DNA of 64,000 nt. It comes from Candidozyma auris (lineage: Eukaryota > Ascomycota > Pichiomycetes > Serinales > Metschnikowiaceae). Under the pieces are notes generated by a model. It was not told where the DNA came from. It saw only the letters and a program-made list of their open reading frames with translations, and did not search any database. Shown in pieces: positions 1 to 9,155 of this stretch; position 1 is the first letter of the stretch; every line of letters begins with the position of its first letter. The position numbers and the translations under genes are program-made. The stretch lies in the NCBI RefSeq assembly GCF_003013715.1, contig NC_072812.1, forward strand, positions 1,984,001 to 2,048,000, written 5' to 3'.

Positions 1-100
1 CCCTTATAGAATGGTGTGTGCGCAGTCTACGTTAACTAGTGTCGCATACTACTTGTCTCACAGTACCTCGACTACACGACAAAAGTAAATATATCTAGAC

Positions 101-1264
101 ATGGGAAAGCAGTATATTCTGACAGTCACGGCGTCACACGCCCACCAGCTGGATATTCTGGGGGTGGCTATGACAGACAAATACACTGTCACGGTTTCCA
201 GTGACGGCTACGCGGCTTTCTGGGATAACAAGAAAGACGAAGTCCACAATCCATCGGAGCATGTTGTGAGGAAATTGATAGACCCGATCGGCATTCACCA
301 TGTTGCTGCATACCAGAATATTCCCCCAGATCTGACAAACAAGGTTGTCTTGTTGGCTTTTGCCTGTTTCGATGGCTCCATCAGGTTTCGCTACTACGTC
401 AACGATGACCTTGAAACCTTCACCGAATTACCCACCGGATCCACATTTAAAGCTAACTTCTGGACGCCTGGCTTTTACAAAGACCCAAAGTCAAAGCAGG
501 ATATGTTCATTGCCACAAAAGCTAGTGGCCTGGCTGCAGTGTATGCTTTAAATGTCAAGGATGAAGATGGCAAGATACAGATCGTTATCTCTCTGTTACT
601 AGGCGAGCTTCACATCACAGTCAACAATGCTTCATTTCCAAACTCCTTGGGCGTGTCAAAAGGACCTGAGGGCCTTGTAGCTGTGGGTTACACTTCCGGC
701 GATGTTGCTGTATTCAGTTTGCATGGTCTCAAAGCATTGTTTACTTTTTACTCGACCGACCTTCAGATCGCCGAGAACATAGGGTCTAGCTCAGTTCCTC
801 GTGTTCTTGAATTCTCTCCTGGTGGTTCACTTTTGGCTGTTGCCAGAGACAACCAGTCTGCCGGTCTGATCACGCTTTACGATGTGGAGTACGGCGAGAG
901 TGTGGGTTCGTTAACCACGTCGTCACATTCAGCCAAAACTACTGTCGGAGGGTTTGCACATGAGGGGTGGATAATGGGTCTTGATTTCAATGAAGACGGC
1001 CTGCTTCTAGCCAGTTGTGGATTCGACAAATGCATAAGGGTATGGAATATTGAAAGCCGTGAACGTGAAGCTACCATTCAGGTCAACGTCACTGACTTGG
1101 AAAACACTGAACACGACGAAAGCATAGATAGCAGTGTTTGCAGTGGCGTTGCCTTCATCAATAGAGGAATTAGAGCTGGAGCTGGTGGTGATTCCAATGA
1201 GGGTCTCTGCGTGGTGAGCTTTGACCGTGGTGTGCGCTGGTACAGAGAGGCAGGAGGGATCTGA
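101..1264 (+). CDS. SKI8: Ski8-like WD40 protein of the Ski complex
   Basis: The product is 387 residues, close to the 397 of yeast Ski8. In the family, Ski8 is a seven-bladed WD40 propeller that holds Ski2 and Ski3 together for cytoplasmic 3'-5' mRNA decay by the exosome, and it also acts in meiotic recombination. Visible support is the N-terminal AHxxDI pattern followed by SSDGYAAFWDNK, and a late repeat, LLASCGFDKCIRVWNIESRE, with the classic WD (here WN) ending. The ATG at 101 is the first in frame. It lies next to CTF3 in the same orientation, about 280 bp upstream of it. Identification rests on recognising the overall sequence; WD40 proteins resemble each other, so some doubt remains. 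Confidence 0.87.
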   Translation: MGKQYILTVTASHAHQLDILGVAMTDKYTVTVSSDGYAAFWDNKKDEVHNPSEHVVRKLIDPIGIHHVAAYQNIPPDLTNKVVLLAFACFDGSIRFRYYVNDDLETFTELPTGSTFKANFWTPGFYKDPKSKQDMFIATKASGLAAVYALNVKDEDGKIQIVISLLLGELHITVNNASFPNSLGVSKGPEGLVAVGYTSGDVAVFSLHGLKALFTFYSTDLQIAENIGSSSVPRVLEFSPGGSLLAVARDNQSAGLITLYDVEYGESVGSLTTSSHSAKTTVGGFAHEGWIMGLDFNEDGLLLASCGFDKCIRVWNIESREREATIQVNVTDLENTEHDESIDSSVCSGVAFINRGIRAGAGGDSNEGLCVVSFDRGVRWYREAGGI

Positions 1265-1487
1265 GCCAGGCGAAACGAGATTTGAAGATAAACCCAAGGT
1301 TCATCTAGAGTCAAATACAGAGTTACTGGTGTCTTTGAACGCGACGCTAGTCTATCGCGTTATATAGATTACCACAATACTGGCGATGGGAACGGAAAAG
1401 TGTAACAAATCCAGTCTAAAGTAGATCTAATATAATTACGTTGACACAATTAAAACATAAACAAATAACATCAATTGGAAGTCTTTC

Positions 1488-1495
1488 TATAAAAG
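1488..1495 (+). promoter_or_regulatory. TATA box of CTF3
   Basis: TATAAAAG lies 49 bp before the first ATG (1544) and 103 bp before the third in-frame ATG (1598). Yeast transcription usually starts 40-120 bp after TATA, so the transcript could begin close to or after 1544. Confidence 0.5.
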
Positions 1496-1543
1496 GCCCA
1501 AAGGTATCATCCTCCACCATCTTCGCTTCCTTCCAACGTATTC

Positions 1544-3790
1544 ATGCAGGTGATGCTTTGTTTACATCAACCTTCCATCACACCTATTTCCACAGAGATG
1601 CATCAACTGGATGAAGTTTCTGAAAATCTAAGGAAGCTTTTCGAGAGATCATCTGAAAGCCAGGAAGCTCTTGAGAAATTGAGGCGCATTGCCCTGCAAG
1701 AAGGGCTCACTGAGCCAGAGCTAAACATGGTACTAGATATCGTTTTTGACTACTCGTTACGAAACTCTTTCAGACTGAGTTTGATCTCGGAATGTCTCGT
1801 ACCAAATGGAGAGTATTTGGTATCAACTGATGTCATTTGCAGAATACTAGGTGCAATTGGCGTGTCCGAAGTATACTTCAAAGATGGAAAGCAGTTTAAG
1901 CTGAAGAGACTACCGCCTAACACACAAAATTTGCTTTTGGAATGGTTGATTTGCGGGCTGCACTTGTTTGGCAGGGCATTGTTTGTAGAGCTACACAGAT
2001 TGCTTCCTTTGCTATTTGGTTTACTATCCTTTGAATACCTGAGATCAAATATCACAACTCTAATTATCATTGGGCTTTCTCAACAACGAAAAGCAAAAGA
2101 CATTTTAACAGGACAGGGATTATCATCGCTCAAGCCTTGGCATGTCAAAACTACACTAGATTTTGCCGTGAGGTTCCCATTTGATTCTCATATCAAGGCT
2201 CTTCTTGCGTATATGAGACGGCTACACCCTACGTTGGACCTCCGCGGGGGCCCTGACATCAGAAGCTTGGAAATGGCAAAGTCAATTGTTATTCTGTATC
2301 CAAACCATGATATAGTGTCACGTTTGAGCAAATGTCTATCATCATCCAGTGAAGTGGCATGGGAGACCAGGGAAGTGAAGGAGAAAGTACAAAGGCTCTT
2401 TGATCTTTTTTCCACACCAGCTCTCAAAAAGAGGAAAGTTGCGGTGGAGAGCATCAATGACCTAGACTTATTGTCTTCTTCATCTGAAATAGACTCCATA
2501 TCTATTGGGTCGGTCGAGTCTCTTCGGACTTTGGTCGATGAGTTTGACAAGATTTCCATGGCAAACCCCGGATCATTGTTCAACTTTACAAACATGACAA
2601 ACGAAAGACTCAGGAAGTACTATTTAATTTTTCACTTGGCACTTGGCCACAACGATCTGCATGTCATTAAGAAGCTAATTCAAGCCTCTCAATTCCACGC
2701 CCTTGATTCACTGACGTCAACTCATGCCTTCGATCAAATAAGGTCTCTCGCATTGATGGGCAATTTCGATCAGATTACAGAACTCATGCTGAAAGCAATA
2801 CGAACCCACAAGCTTGATTTGATTAGGTCCATAATGCTCTTGGAGGTACTTCCACCAAACAAGCAGTTATTCGAAGAGGTGCTTCAAGCATTGGAAGCTG
2901 ACAATAACACTGAATATCTCCAAATTTTTTTACAGGTGGCGTCAAATGTGGTCATTAAATGGCATACCCTTCATAGTGAGTACGGATTCTTTGAAGAGGT
3001 ACGTCCGATAATTTTTCATATAAGTGAAAGTCTCAATCGCATCATGGAAGTGAGATGGCGCTTGCTTACTTTAAAAACAAAAATTGAATTTTTGTGCTTT
3101 TACAGAAGCCTTCGTAAGGTCAATTTAAGCGAGATTGCCGAAGGTGATGAGCCTTCATGGCTCATACCGGGTCCTACGTTGATGTACCAGATGGTCATTT
3201 CGATGCACCCATTCGTGATTTCTGAAGCATTTGGCCTCATTGCGTTCCTCCGATCGCTCAAACTCAAGGAGGATGGCAAGGTCTTGCATTTGCGCCATGC
3301 TTATATAATGGACTCCATCAACCTTACATGGCTTGACCTGGCATTCAAAATTGAAGAGGGCTCCCATAACAAGGGAATGTTCTTAGATTCCGAATATGCA
3401 AGAAAGTTAGCTGGACTAAACTTCTTCACATACTCCGATCTTATGGAGCTCAAGAGCATTGGAAGCTTGTCTCACAGTCCTGGCTTCTCATACCTTGTTG
3501 CTGAAATATTATGGATCCTCGAAGATGAAGCTGAGGATATTACAATCAGGCATCCAGGTCCTCTTTCTGCCAATTCAGTGGCTCAATTACAACAGACTCC
3601 AGACGCACAATGGCTCAAGAAGAGTTACTCGGAAATCAAAGTGAGCATACTAAATAAGCTCGATACTCTTGGATACTCCGGGCTCTGTGATCTCCTATTC
3701 TCTTCATTAAGGCCGTTGGCTTATTTACGTGAAAGAGGCAAAGTGCAAAGCAAAGGTCGAAGTAGATCCCAGAGCAGGGAACCGGTATAG
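1544..3790 (+). CDS. CTF3: Inner kinetochore protein Ctf3/CENP-I (Mis6 family)
   Basis: The product is 748 residues and largely helical, against 733 in yeast Ctf3. Ctf3/CENP-I is part of the Ctf19 complex (CCAN), which links centromeric chromatin to the outer kinetochore. Recognisable parts are the LLLEWLICGLHLF segment near residue 130, and a C-terminal part with YIMDSINLTWLD, a Phe-Ser-Tyr segment and a final helix rich in Leu and Arg, lining up with the C-terminal order of Ctf3. The start is uncertain: ATGs at 1544, 1553 and 1598 are in frame, and the one at 1598 (MHQLDE) would align best with the short N-terminus of yeast Ctf3. It ends 127 bp before the NAM2 start. CENP-I proteins diverge fast, so the call rests on weak but consistent similarity. 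Confidence 0.72.
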   Translation: MQVMLCLHQPSITPISTEMHQLDEVSENLRKLFERSSESQEALEKLRRIALQEGLTEPELNMVLDIVFDYSLRNSFRLSLISECLVPNGEYLVSTDVICRILGAIGVSEVYFKDGKQFKLKRLPPNTQNLLLEWLICGLHLFGRALFVELHRLLPLLFGLLSFEYLRSNITTLIIIGLSQQRKAKDILTGQGLSSLKPWHVKTTLDFAVRFPFDSHIKALLAYMRRLHPTLDLRGGPDIRSLEMAKSIVILYPNHDIVSRLSKCLSSSSEVAWETREVKEKVQRLFDLFSTPALKKRKVAVESINDLDLLSSSSEIDSISIGSVESLRTLVDEFDKISMANPGSLFNFTNMTNERLRKYYLIFHLALGHNDLHVIKKLIQASQFHALDSLTSTHAFDQIRSLALMGNFDQITELMLKAIRTHKLDLIRSIMLLEVLPPNKQLFEEVLQALEADNNTEYLQIFLQVASNVVIKWHTLHSEYGFFEEVRPIIFHISESLNRIMEVRWRLLTLKTKIEFLCFYRSLRKVNLSEIAEGDEPSWLIPGPTLMYQMVISMHPFVISEAFGLIAFLRSLKLKEDGKVLHLRHAYIMDSINLTWLDLAFKIEEGSHNKGMFLDSEYARKLAGLNFFTYSDLMELKSIGSLSHSPGFSYLVAEILWILEDEAEDITIRHPGPLSANSVAQLQQTPDAQWLKKSYSEIKVSILNKLDTLGYSGLCDLLFSSLRPLAYLRERGKVQSKGRSRSQSREPV

Positions 3791-3791
3791 G

Positions 3792-3801
3792 TGGCTGCGA
3801 A
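3792..3801 (+). promoter_or_regulatory. TGGYTGCRAA motif upstream of NAM2
   Basis: TGGCTGCGAA, continuing AAAGA, begins just after the CTF3 stop and 117-126 bp before the NAM2 ATG. The same 15 bases recur upstream of CCM1 (9129). Confidence 0.5.
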
Positions 3802-3917
3802 AAAGAAGCAGTACAAGAGACGATATTCCTGCACTGCGCGCTTATAGTATCAAGAATTCTACCGCGACAACGGCTGAAAATATAGCGCTAGACAACAGTC
3901 TTAGAAAATTAGAGCGA

Positions 3918-6698
3918 ATGTCACAAGGATTGACGAGGGCGTCCTTCTCACTAGGCATTGCTCGCTCTTTTGTATCCTCTTCACATCCTCAAACACAGCT
4001 CAAATTAAACGAAATCGACAAGAAGTGGGTACAGAAATGGAAAGAGTCACCTCCAAGATCCAACGACAACCAAAATTCAGCAAAACAACGAGAGCTGTTT
4101 TACTGTCTATCGATGTTTCCCTACCCTTCTGGTGTCCTACATTTGGGGCATCAGCGAGTATACACGATTAGTGATGTCATTTCTCGTTTCAAGAAATTAA
4201 AAGGATACGACGTTATACATCCGATGGGCTGGGATGCCTTTGGCTTGCCAGCAGAGAACGCTGCCGTCGAGCGTGGAATCAATCCTGCTGTCTGGACTGA
4301 AACGAATATCAGTAAAATGAAGGATCAAATGGAACTAATGCTAGCTGATTTTGATTGGGATAAAGAGATCAATACCTCCTCTCCAGATTACTATAAGTGG
4401 ACGCAGAAGATCTTCACACTTCTTTTCAAGCATGGCTTGGCCTATAGAAAAGGCGCAGAAATCAATTGGGACCCTGTGGATCAGACAGTGTTGGCTAACG
4501 AGCAGGTCGACTCGGAGGGCAGGTCCTGGAGATCGGGTGCTAAAGTTGAGAAGCGTACCTTGGAGCAATGGTTCATTGGGATCACTAAGTATGCAAGCGC
4601 TCTTCAAAAGGATCTAGCTTTGCTTGATCATTGGCCAGAAAAAGTGAAAGCGATGCAAAGAAACTGGATCGGTGAAAGCCACGGTGCCAATATTCGGTTT
4701 CCTTGCAATGGTGCCCATCAAGATTCCATCACTGTATTTACCTCAAGACCAGATACGTTGTTTAGTGTTCAGTTCATTGCTCTAGCTTTGGATCATCCAA
4801 TTGTCAAAAAACGTGCGGAGACTGACAACAAATTGGCAGAGTTCATAACGTTGATGAAAAAGGATGATGATCCAAACTCCAAGAATGGGTTTAAGCTTGA
4901 AAGCGTAAAAGCCTCAATTCCCATTGATGTACACGGCTCGCCAAGCCTTCGCTATGACATTCCAGTTTACGCCGCCCCGTACGTCTTAGGATCATATGGT
5001 TCAGGTGCTGTTATGGGTTGTCCAGCTCATGATGAACGCGACAATGACTTTTGGGACATCCATCAGCCAGGTGTTCCCGTGAGACCAACAGTCGGACCTT
5101 CCAAAAAGGAGAAAGCAGCAGCATTAGATGGCTTGTTTACTCAAAAGGAAGGAAAGGTTTATGATTCGACTGTTTTAAAGGGTGGGGTTGACGACTTAGG
5201 TGAACTTTCTGGGATGAAATGTACTGATGCAGGCAAGAAGATCCTGGAATGGCTTGAATCAACCAAAAACGGTGGCCACGCTGTACAATTCAAGATTAGG
5301 GATTGGCTTATTTCCAGGCAAAGGTATTGGGGAGCTCCAATTCCAATAGTTCACTGTGACCTGTGCGGGCCTGTAGCCGTCCCTGATGAAAAGCTCCCTG
5401 TTTTGCTTCCACCAATTGACGGTAAGAGCTTCGGTAATGGCAATCCTCTTGACAAACTCGAGTCCTTCATTCACACGCAGTGCCCTTCGTGTGGTGGTCC
5501 AGCTAAGCGTGACACAGACACCATGGATACTTTTATTGACTCGTCATGGTACTTTTTCAGATACCTTGACACCCACAATGACAAAGCAATATTTGACACC
5601 GAGAAGGCGACCCGCAATATGCCTGTCGATCTTTACGTGGGAGGTGTGGAGCATGCTATTTTACATCTTCTCTACTCCAGGTTCATTGCTAAGTTCTTGG
5701 GCGACATTGGATTGTGGAGTGGAAGCGAAATGAACAATGAACCAATTAAAAGACTCGTTACTCAGGGTATGGTTCATGGCAAAACCTTCACTGATCCTGA
5801 GAATGGAAGGTTTTTAAAACCAGATGAGTTAGACTTCTCAGACCCTAGCAAACCCAAAATAAAAGCTAGTGGCCTACTTCCCAGTGTGAGTTATGAAAAG
5901 ATGTCGAAGTCGAAATATAATGGGGTAGATCCGGCAAAGTGTATCGAAACATATGGTGCTGACGCCATAAGAGCCCATATTCTCTTCTCAGCCCCAATCT
6001 CCGATCAACTCAATTGGAATGAGGACCAAATACAGGGAATCGAAAGATGGCTTAAAAAGGTTTTGAACCTAAAAGAAGCGGTGATCAACATCGCATCAAA
6101 AGATCATGTTTCTCCTGCTGGAGGAATAGAATACAAGGACATCGAAATTGATGGTGTCACCTACGATAAAATCGTACTTACTGAAACCGAATTGCAGTTG
6201 TACAACGACATACGTCACTACACGAATAGAATTGCGAAATCGGTTGACGTTGACCTATCCTTCAACACCATCGTTTCAGATTATATGAAAATGACGAATG
6301 CCTTGTATAATGCGATCAAGCAAGACTCCATAAACCCTGCATTAGTGCTTGACGCGTACAAGAAACTCTTGATAGTGATGTCTCCGGTCACACCTGCGAT
6401 TTCAGAGGAGTGTTGGGAGGGCTTGGCCAAGAGTATGGGGAAGCAGGTTAGCTCCGTTCTAGAACAAAGGTTTCCTTCCTCTAAGCCCATAGCTTCTCCA
6501 TACACAAACTTTAACGTCTTCGTTGATGGAAAGGCAAGACACACCATGCAAGCGCTCCGTTCACTAGCTTCCGAACCCGATGAAAAAGTTCTTGATATTG
6601 CACTTGCAGAACCCAATGTTAAGAAATTTGTGGATGAAAGAACTATCAAGAAGGTAATTATAAAGGAGGGACTCATCAGCATCATCACTTGTAAATAG
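3918..6698 (+). CDS. NAM2: Mitochondrial leucyl-tRNA synthetase
   Basis: This 926-residue class I aminoacyl-tRNA synthetase charges mitochondrial tRNA-Leu; in yeast it also helps splice mitochondrial group I introns. The signature HLGH is at residues 75-78, GWDAFGLPAENAA follows shortly after, the editing domain (TSRPDTLF and the GAVMGCPAHDERD block) is in the middle, and KMSKS is at 661-665. The N-terminus, rich in Ser and Arg with few acids, looks like a mitochondrial presequence. The frame is open upstream to 3729, but only from a GTG; the first ATG is at 3918. Codon 482 is CTG inside a CxxC zinc-binding pair, where Ser fits better than Leu. The gene converges on CCM1, with 47 bp between the stops. 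Confidence 0.95.
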   Translation: MSQGLTRASFSLGIARSFVSSSHPQTQLKLNEIDKKWVQKWKESPPRSNDNQNSAKQRELFYCLSMFPYPSGVLHLGHQRVYTISDVISRFKKLKGYDVIHPMGWDAFGLPAENAAVERGINPAVWTETNISKMKDQMELMLADFDWDKEINTSSPDYYKWTQKIFTLLFKHGLAYRKGAEINWDPVDQTVLANEQVDSEGRSWRSGAKVEKRTLEQWFIGITKYASALQKDLALLDHWPEKVKAMQRNWIGESHGANIRFPCNGAHQDSITVFTSRPDTLFSVQFIALALDHPIVKKRAETDNKLAEFITLMKKDDDPNSKNGFKLESVKASIPIDVHGSPSLRYDIPVYAAPYVLGSYGSGAVMGCPAHDERDNDFWDIHQPGVPVRPTVGPSKKEKAAALDGLFTQKEGKVYDSTVLKGGVDDLGELSGMKCTDAGKKILEWLESTKNGGHAVQFKIRDWLISRQRYWGAPIPIVHCDLCGPVAVPDEKLPVLLPPIDGKSFGNGNPLDKLESFIHTQCPSCGGPAKRDTDTMDTFIDSSWYFFRYLDTHNDKAIFDTEKATRNMPVDLYVGGVEHAILHLLYSRFIAKFLGDIGLWSGSEMNNEPIKRLVTQGMVHGKTFTDPENGRFLKPDELDFSDPSKPKIKASGLLPSVSYEKMSKSKYNGVDPAKCIETYGADAIRAHILFSAPISDQLNWNEDQIQGIERWLKKVLNLKEAVINIASKDHVSPAGGIEYKDIEIDGVTYDKIVLTETELQLYNDIRHYTNRIAKSVDVDLSFNTIVSDYMKMTNALYNAIKQDSINPALVLDAYKKLLIVMSPVTPAISEECWEGLAKSMGKQVSSVLEQRFPSSKPIASPYTNFNVFVDGKARHTMQALRSLASEPDEKVLDIALAEPNVKKFVDERTIKKVIIKEGLISIITCK

Positions 6699-6745
6699 CA
6701 TCGTATGCATCGTTATATGTACAGTAAATTAGTAAGGTCTATATA

Positions 6746-9025
6746 TCAAAAACCGTTTTCCATGACATATTTTTTATAATCACGTCTTCTTATCTTTCCC
6801 TCAAAATTGATCTGAGACCGCTTAGCAATTCCTCGAAGGGTCAGTGCTATCTTGTTATTACCAATCTCGACGGCTGCTTTGTATAATTGGGTAAAATGAT
6901 GTCTTTTCCACCTGAATTGATACTCCGTACTCATAATTATAGCAAGAGCATCATCGAAAAGACCAAATTGCGTCAAACAATTCACCATCGTTATGGCAAA
7001 ATCAAAATCAAGTTTATCTTTTTCATCCCTGGAGAGCTTGCTCCAGTGAACAGACTTACGATAAAGACCTCTTTCAGTCCACATAGTTTGAGCCATCGCA
7101 TAGTCATTACCCTTAGCTGCTGCTTTGAGGGCTATAAGGTAAGTGATTGTATTCCTGGGGACCTTCAATTGATTATTGGAGTGCTCTGCGAGTCTTTGAA
7201 GTGCCGGTGATTTAGCGAGGGCCGTGCTCTCACTTGAAGCTCTTTGATCAACATGCTGCGGCTCTTCAACCTCCAAACATTGCTCAGGCTCAATGATACT
7301 TCTTGTTCCCGGAATACCTTCACGGTCCAAGTAGGTGAACTGATTAAACCTATCGCGGAATTCCTCAAGCGTACCAATATTTGCAGCTATGTTAAGGAAT
7401 GTGTTTACACTTTCGATGTTGATCAACAGATTGTTCATCATCAACGAATGTGCCATGACAGCGCTAGATTCGGCCAAAACCTCTTTAGGTGAAGTAAAAG
7501 TTTGTATTGGCAAGAATGGAATTGCCTTTTGAGGATCATCCATTTTGGCTGTGAGGTCAGTGCTAGAGATGATGTTGTGACGGAAACGACGACCTGTGTC
7601 ATTAAACTCTATCATTGGGACGTCCGTATCAAGGGAAGCATTAGCATATGCGAGAAGAAGAAACGAAAATGAACGTGGATTGGCATTATTTGCCAAATTA
7701 AGCTGTTGATAAAGGACACGGGCTAGTGGTAAGTCACCATCTTTCAGGGCCAAATAGAGCATGTATTCGGCGGTGTGGACAGTAGGAGTCCAACCTCTCT
7801 TGTGTATCTCAAACATAAAATCCCACGCTCTTGCCTTAAGCTCATCACGACTGACGCACCCCCTTGCCAATGCAACCAAAATTTTTTGATTGACTTCCAC
7901 CCGATTAGTTAGCATCTCCTGGTACAAGTCTAACGCCTTTTCGATGTCGTCATTATTGACGTAACTAACAATGATGTCTTGGTACTCACGGGTTGACGGC
8001 TGCGTCTTTTGCAGAAAGAACTTCATTGAGTCGAAGAGCAGGACTGCTGTGGCATGAGACTTAGTTTTGTAGACACATGTGGCAAGGACGTTGGAGTAGA
8101 CAACTTTCAGGGGTTCCAAACCTTGTTCTTTCATTTCGGTGATAACGGCATTCACCTTATCGATGTTGGAGTTTTTTCCGTATGCTTCCACCAAGATCTC
8201 ATATGACTCACGACCAAGCTTTCCCTTCTTATTGAGCTGTCTGATAGTGTCTATGCACTTCTCAACTTCTTGCATTTCAACCCGGTCAACTGAGTTGCGG
8301 TGAATAACACTTCTCATATATGCATTGATTATTTTGGGAGATTTTTGCATCCCTGCTGCTTCCAAGAGTTCCTCGATCTTTGGAAATATGTATCGAAGTT
8401 GATCTCTAGGCACAGCATACACAAGCTTGCGGACATCTCTCTCCGGGAGATCTTTGAATCCTCCCTCCTTCTCAAGTTGATATAACAATAAGTCCCAGTT
8501 TTGATTCTCTTGAGTGAGAAGATATTTTACCGAGAGGCCAAGTTTATCCCTGATGGTGTCTGGTAGCTCCACTGCTGGAGTGGTTTTCTCAAATTTGAAA
8601 ACCACTGAGTTGTCGTCATTCTTTTCTTGGTCTGTGAATGTGATGTTTTCTTTACTTCTTATTGCTTGATAAATTTCGTCGGCTTTCTCCTCAATGGGCA
8701 GGGATTCCTCGATAAGCTCTGTTTCCTCAATGTGGCCCCCACGAGTAGCCAAAGTCTTATGCTGTAGGTACTGATTTACACTTTTTGTAAGGTTCTTGAA
8801 CTCTTTTATTCGTCTGATATGCTCCAAATGCTGTGCTTTTTCTTCTTTTGAGGGTGTCCTCTCACGTACCTCAGGCACTCGTTTTGCCGGTAGCTTGGGC
8901 TTTGCAGCAGGCCTCCTTGGTCGCATCTTTCTTTCACTGCTCATGACGAAGATGCCCCTCCGAGGTATCAAGTCCTGTACGGAGAGTCGACCAAAATTCC
9001 CACAAAGAGGTCGTAGACTAGACAT
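6746..9025 (-). CDS. CCM1: Mitochondrial PPR protein Ccm1
   Basis: The product is 759 residues (yeast Ccm1 is 864). Ccm1 is a pentatricopeptide repeat protein needed in mitochondria for removal of group I introns of COB and COX1 and for 15S rRNA stability. The start is basic and Arg-rich, typical of a mitochondrial presequence. The block LGLSVKYLLTQENQNWDLLL (near 160-180) followed by LVYAVPRDQLRYIFPKIEEL resembles the conserved N-terminal region of Ccm1. Degenerate PPR helices follow, for example near residues 270-430 with patterns such as YEILVEAYGKNSNIDKVNAV. The ATG at 9025 is followed by no better candidate. It is convergent with NAM2 and in tandem with DPH6. Confidence 0.82.
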   Translation of the reverse strand: MSSLRPLCGNFGRLSVQDLIPRRGIFVMSSERKMRPRRPAAKPKLPAKRVPEVRERTPSKEEKAQHLEHIRRIKEFKNLTKSVNQYLQHKTLATRGGHIEETELIEESLPIEEKADEIYQAIRSKENITFTDQEKNDDNSVVFKFEKTTPAVELPDTIRDKLGLSVKYLLTQENQNWDLLLYQLEKEGGFKDLPERDVRKLVYAVPRDQLRYIFPKIEELLEAAGMQKSPKIINAYMRSVIHRNSVDRVEMQEVEKCIDTIRQLNKKGKLGRESYEILVEAYGKNSNIDKVNAVITEMKEQGLEPLKVVYSNVLATCVYKTKSHATAVLLFDSMKFFLQKTQPSTREYQDIIVSYVNNDDIEKALDLYQEMLTNRVEVNQKILVALARGCVSRDELKARAWDFMFEIHKRGWTPTVHTAEYMLYLALKDGDLPLARVLYQQLNLANNANPRSFSFLLLAYANASLDTDVPMIEFNDTGRRFRHNIISSTDLTAKMDDPQKAIPFLPIQTFTSPKEVLAESSAVMAHSLMMNNLLINIESVNTFLNIAANIGTLEEFRDRFNQFTYLDREGIPGTRSIIEPEQCLEVEEPQHVDQRASSESTALAKSPALQRLAEHSNNQLKVPRNTITYLIALKAAAKGNDYAMAQTMWTERGLYRKSVHWSKLSRDEKDKLDFDFAITMVNCLTQFGLFDDALAIIMSTEYQFRWKRHHFTQLYKAAVEIGNNKIALTLRGIAKRSQINFEGKIRRRDYKKYVMENGF

Positions 9026-9128
9026 GATTTCTATAGAAGGAAGTCGTAGTTCTAATATTCAAATCATCGCCTTGCCTGCAGAGCCTTCATGGAACAACTT
9101 TTCTCACGGCACCTGTGCGCGACCAAAA

Positions 9129-9138
9129 TGGCTGCGAA
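9129..9138 (+). promoter_or_regulatory. TGGYTGCRAA motif upstream of CCM1
   Basis: TGGCTGCGAA, continuing AAAGA, lies 104-113 bp upstream of the CCM1 ATG in the 130-bp gap between DPH6 and CCM1. Relative to CCM1 it is on the opposite strand. Confidence 0.5.
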
Positions 9139-9155
9139 AAAGAGCTTCCGCAACA

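Noticed and set aside
3729..3917. In-frame upstream extension of NAM2 overlapping CTF3
   Set aside because: It starts at GTG, with no ATG before 3918, and eukaryotic initiation there is unlikely. The extension has no presequence character.
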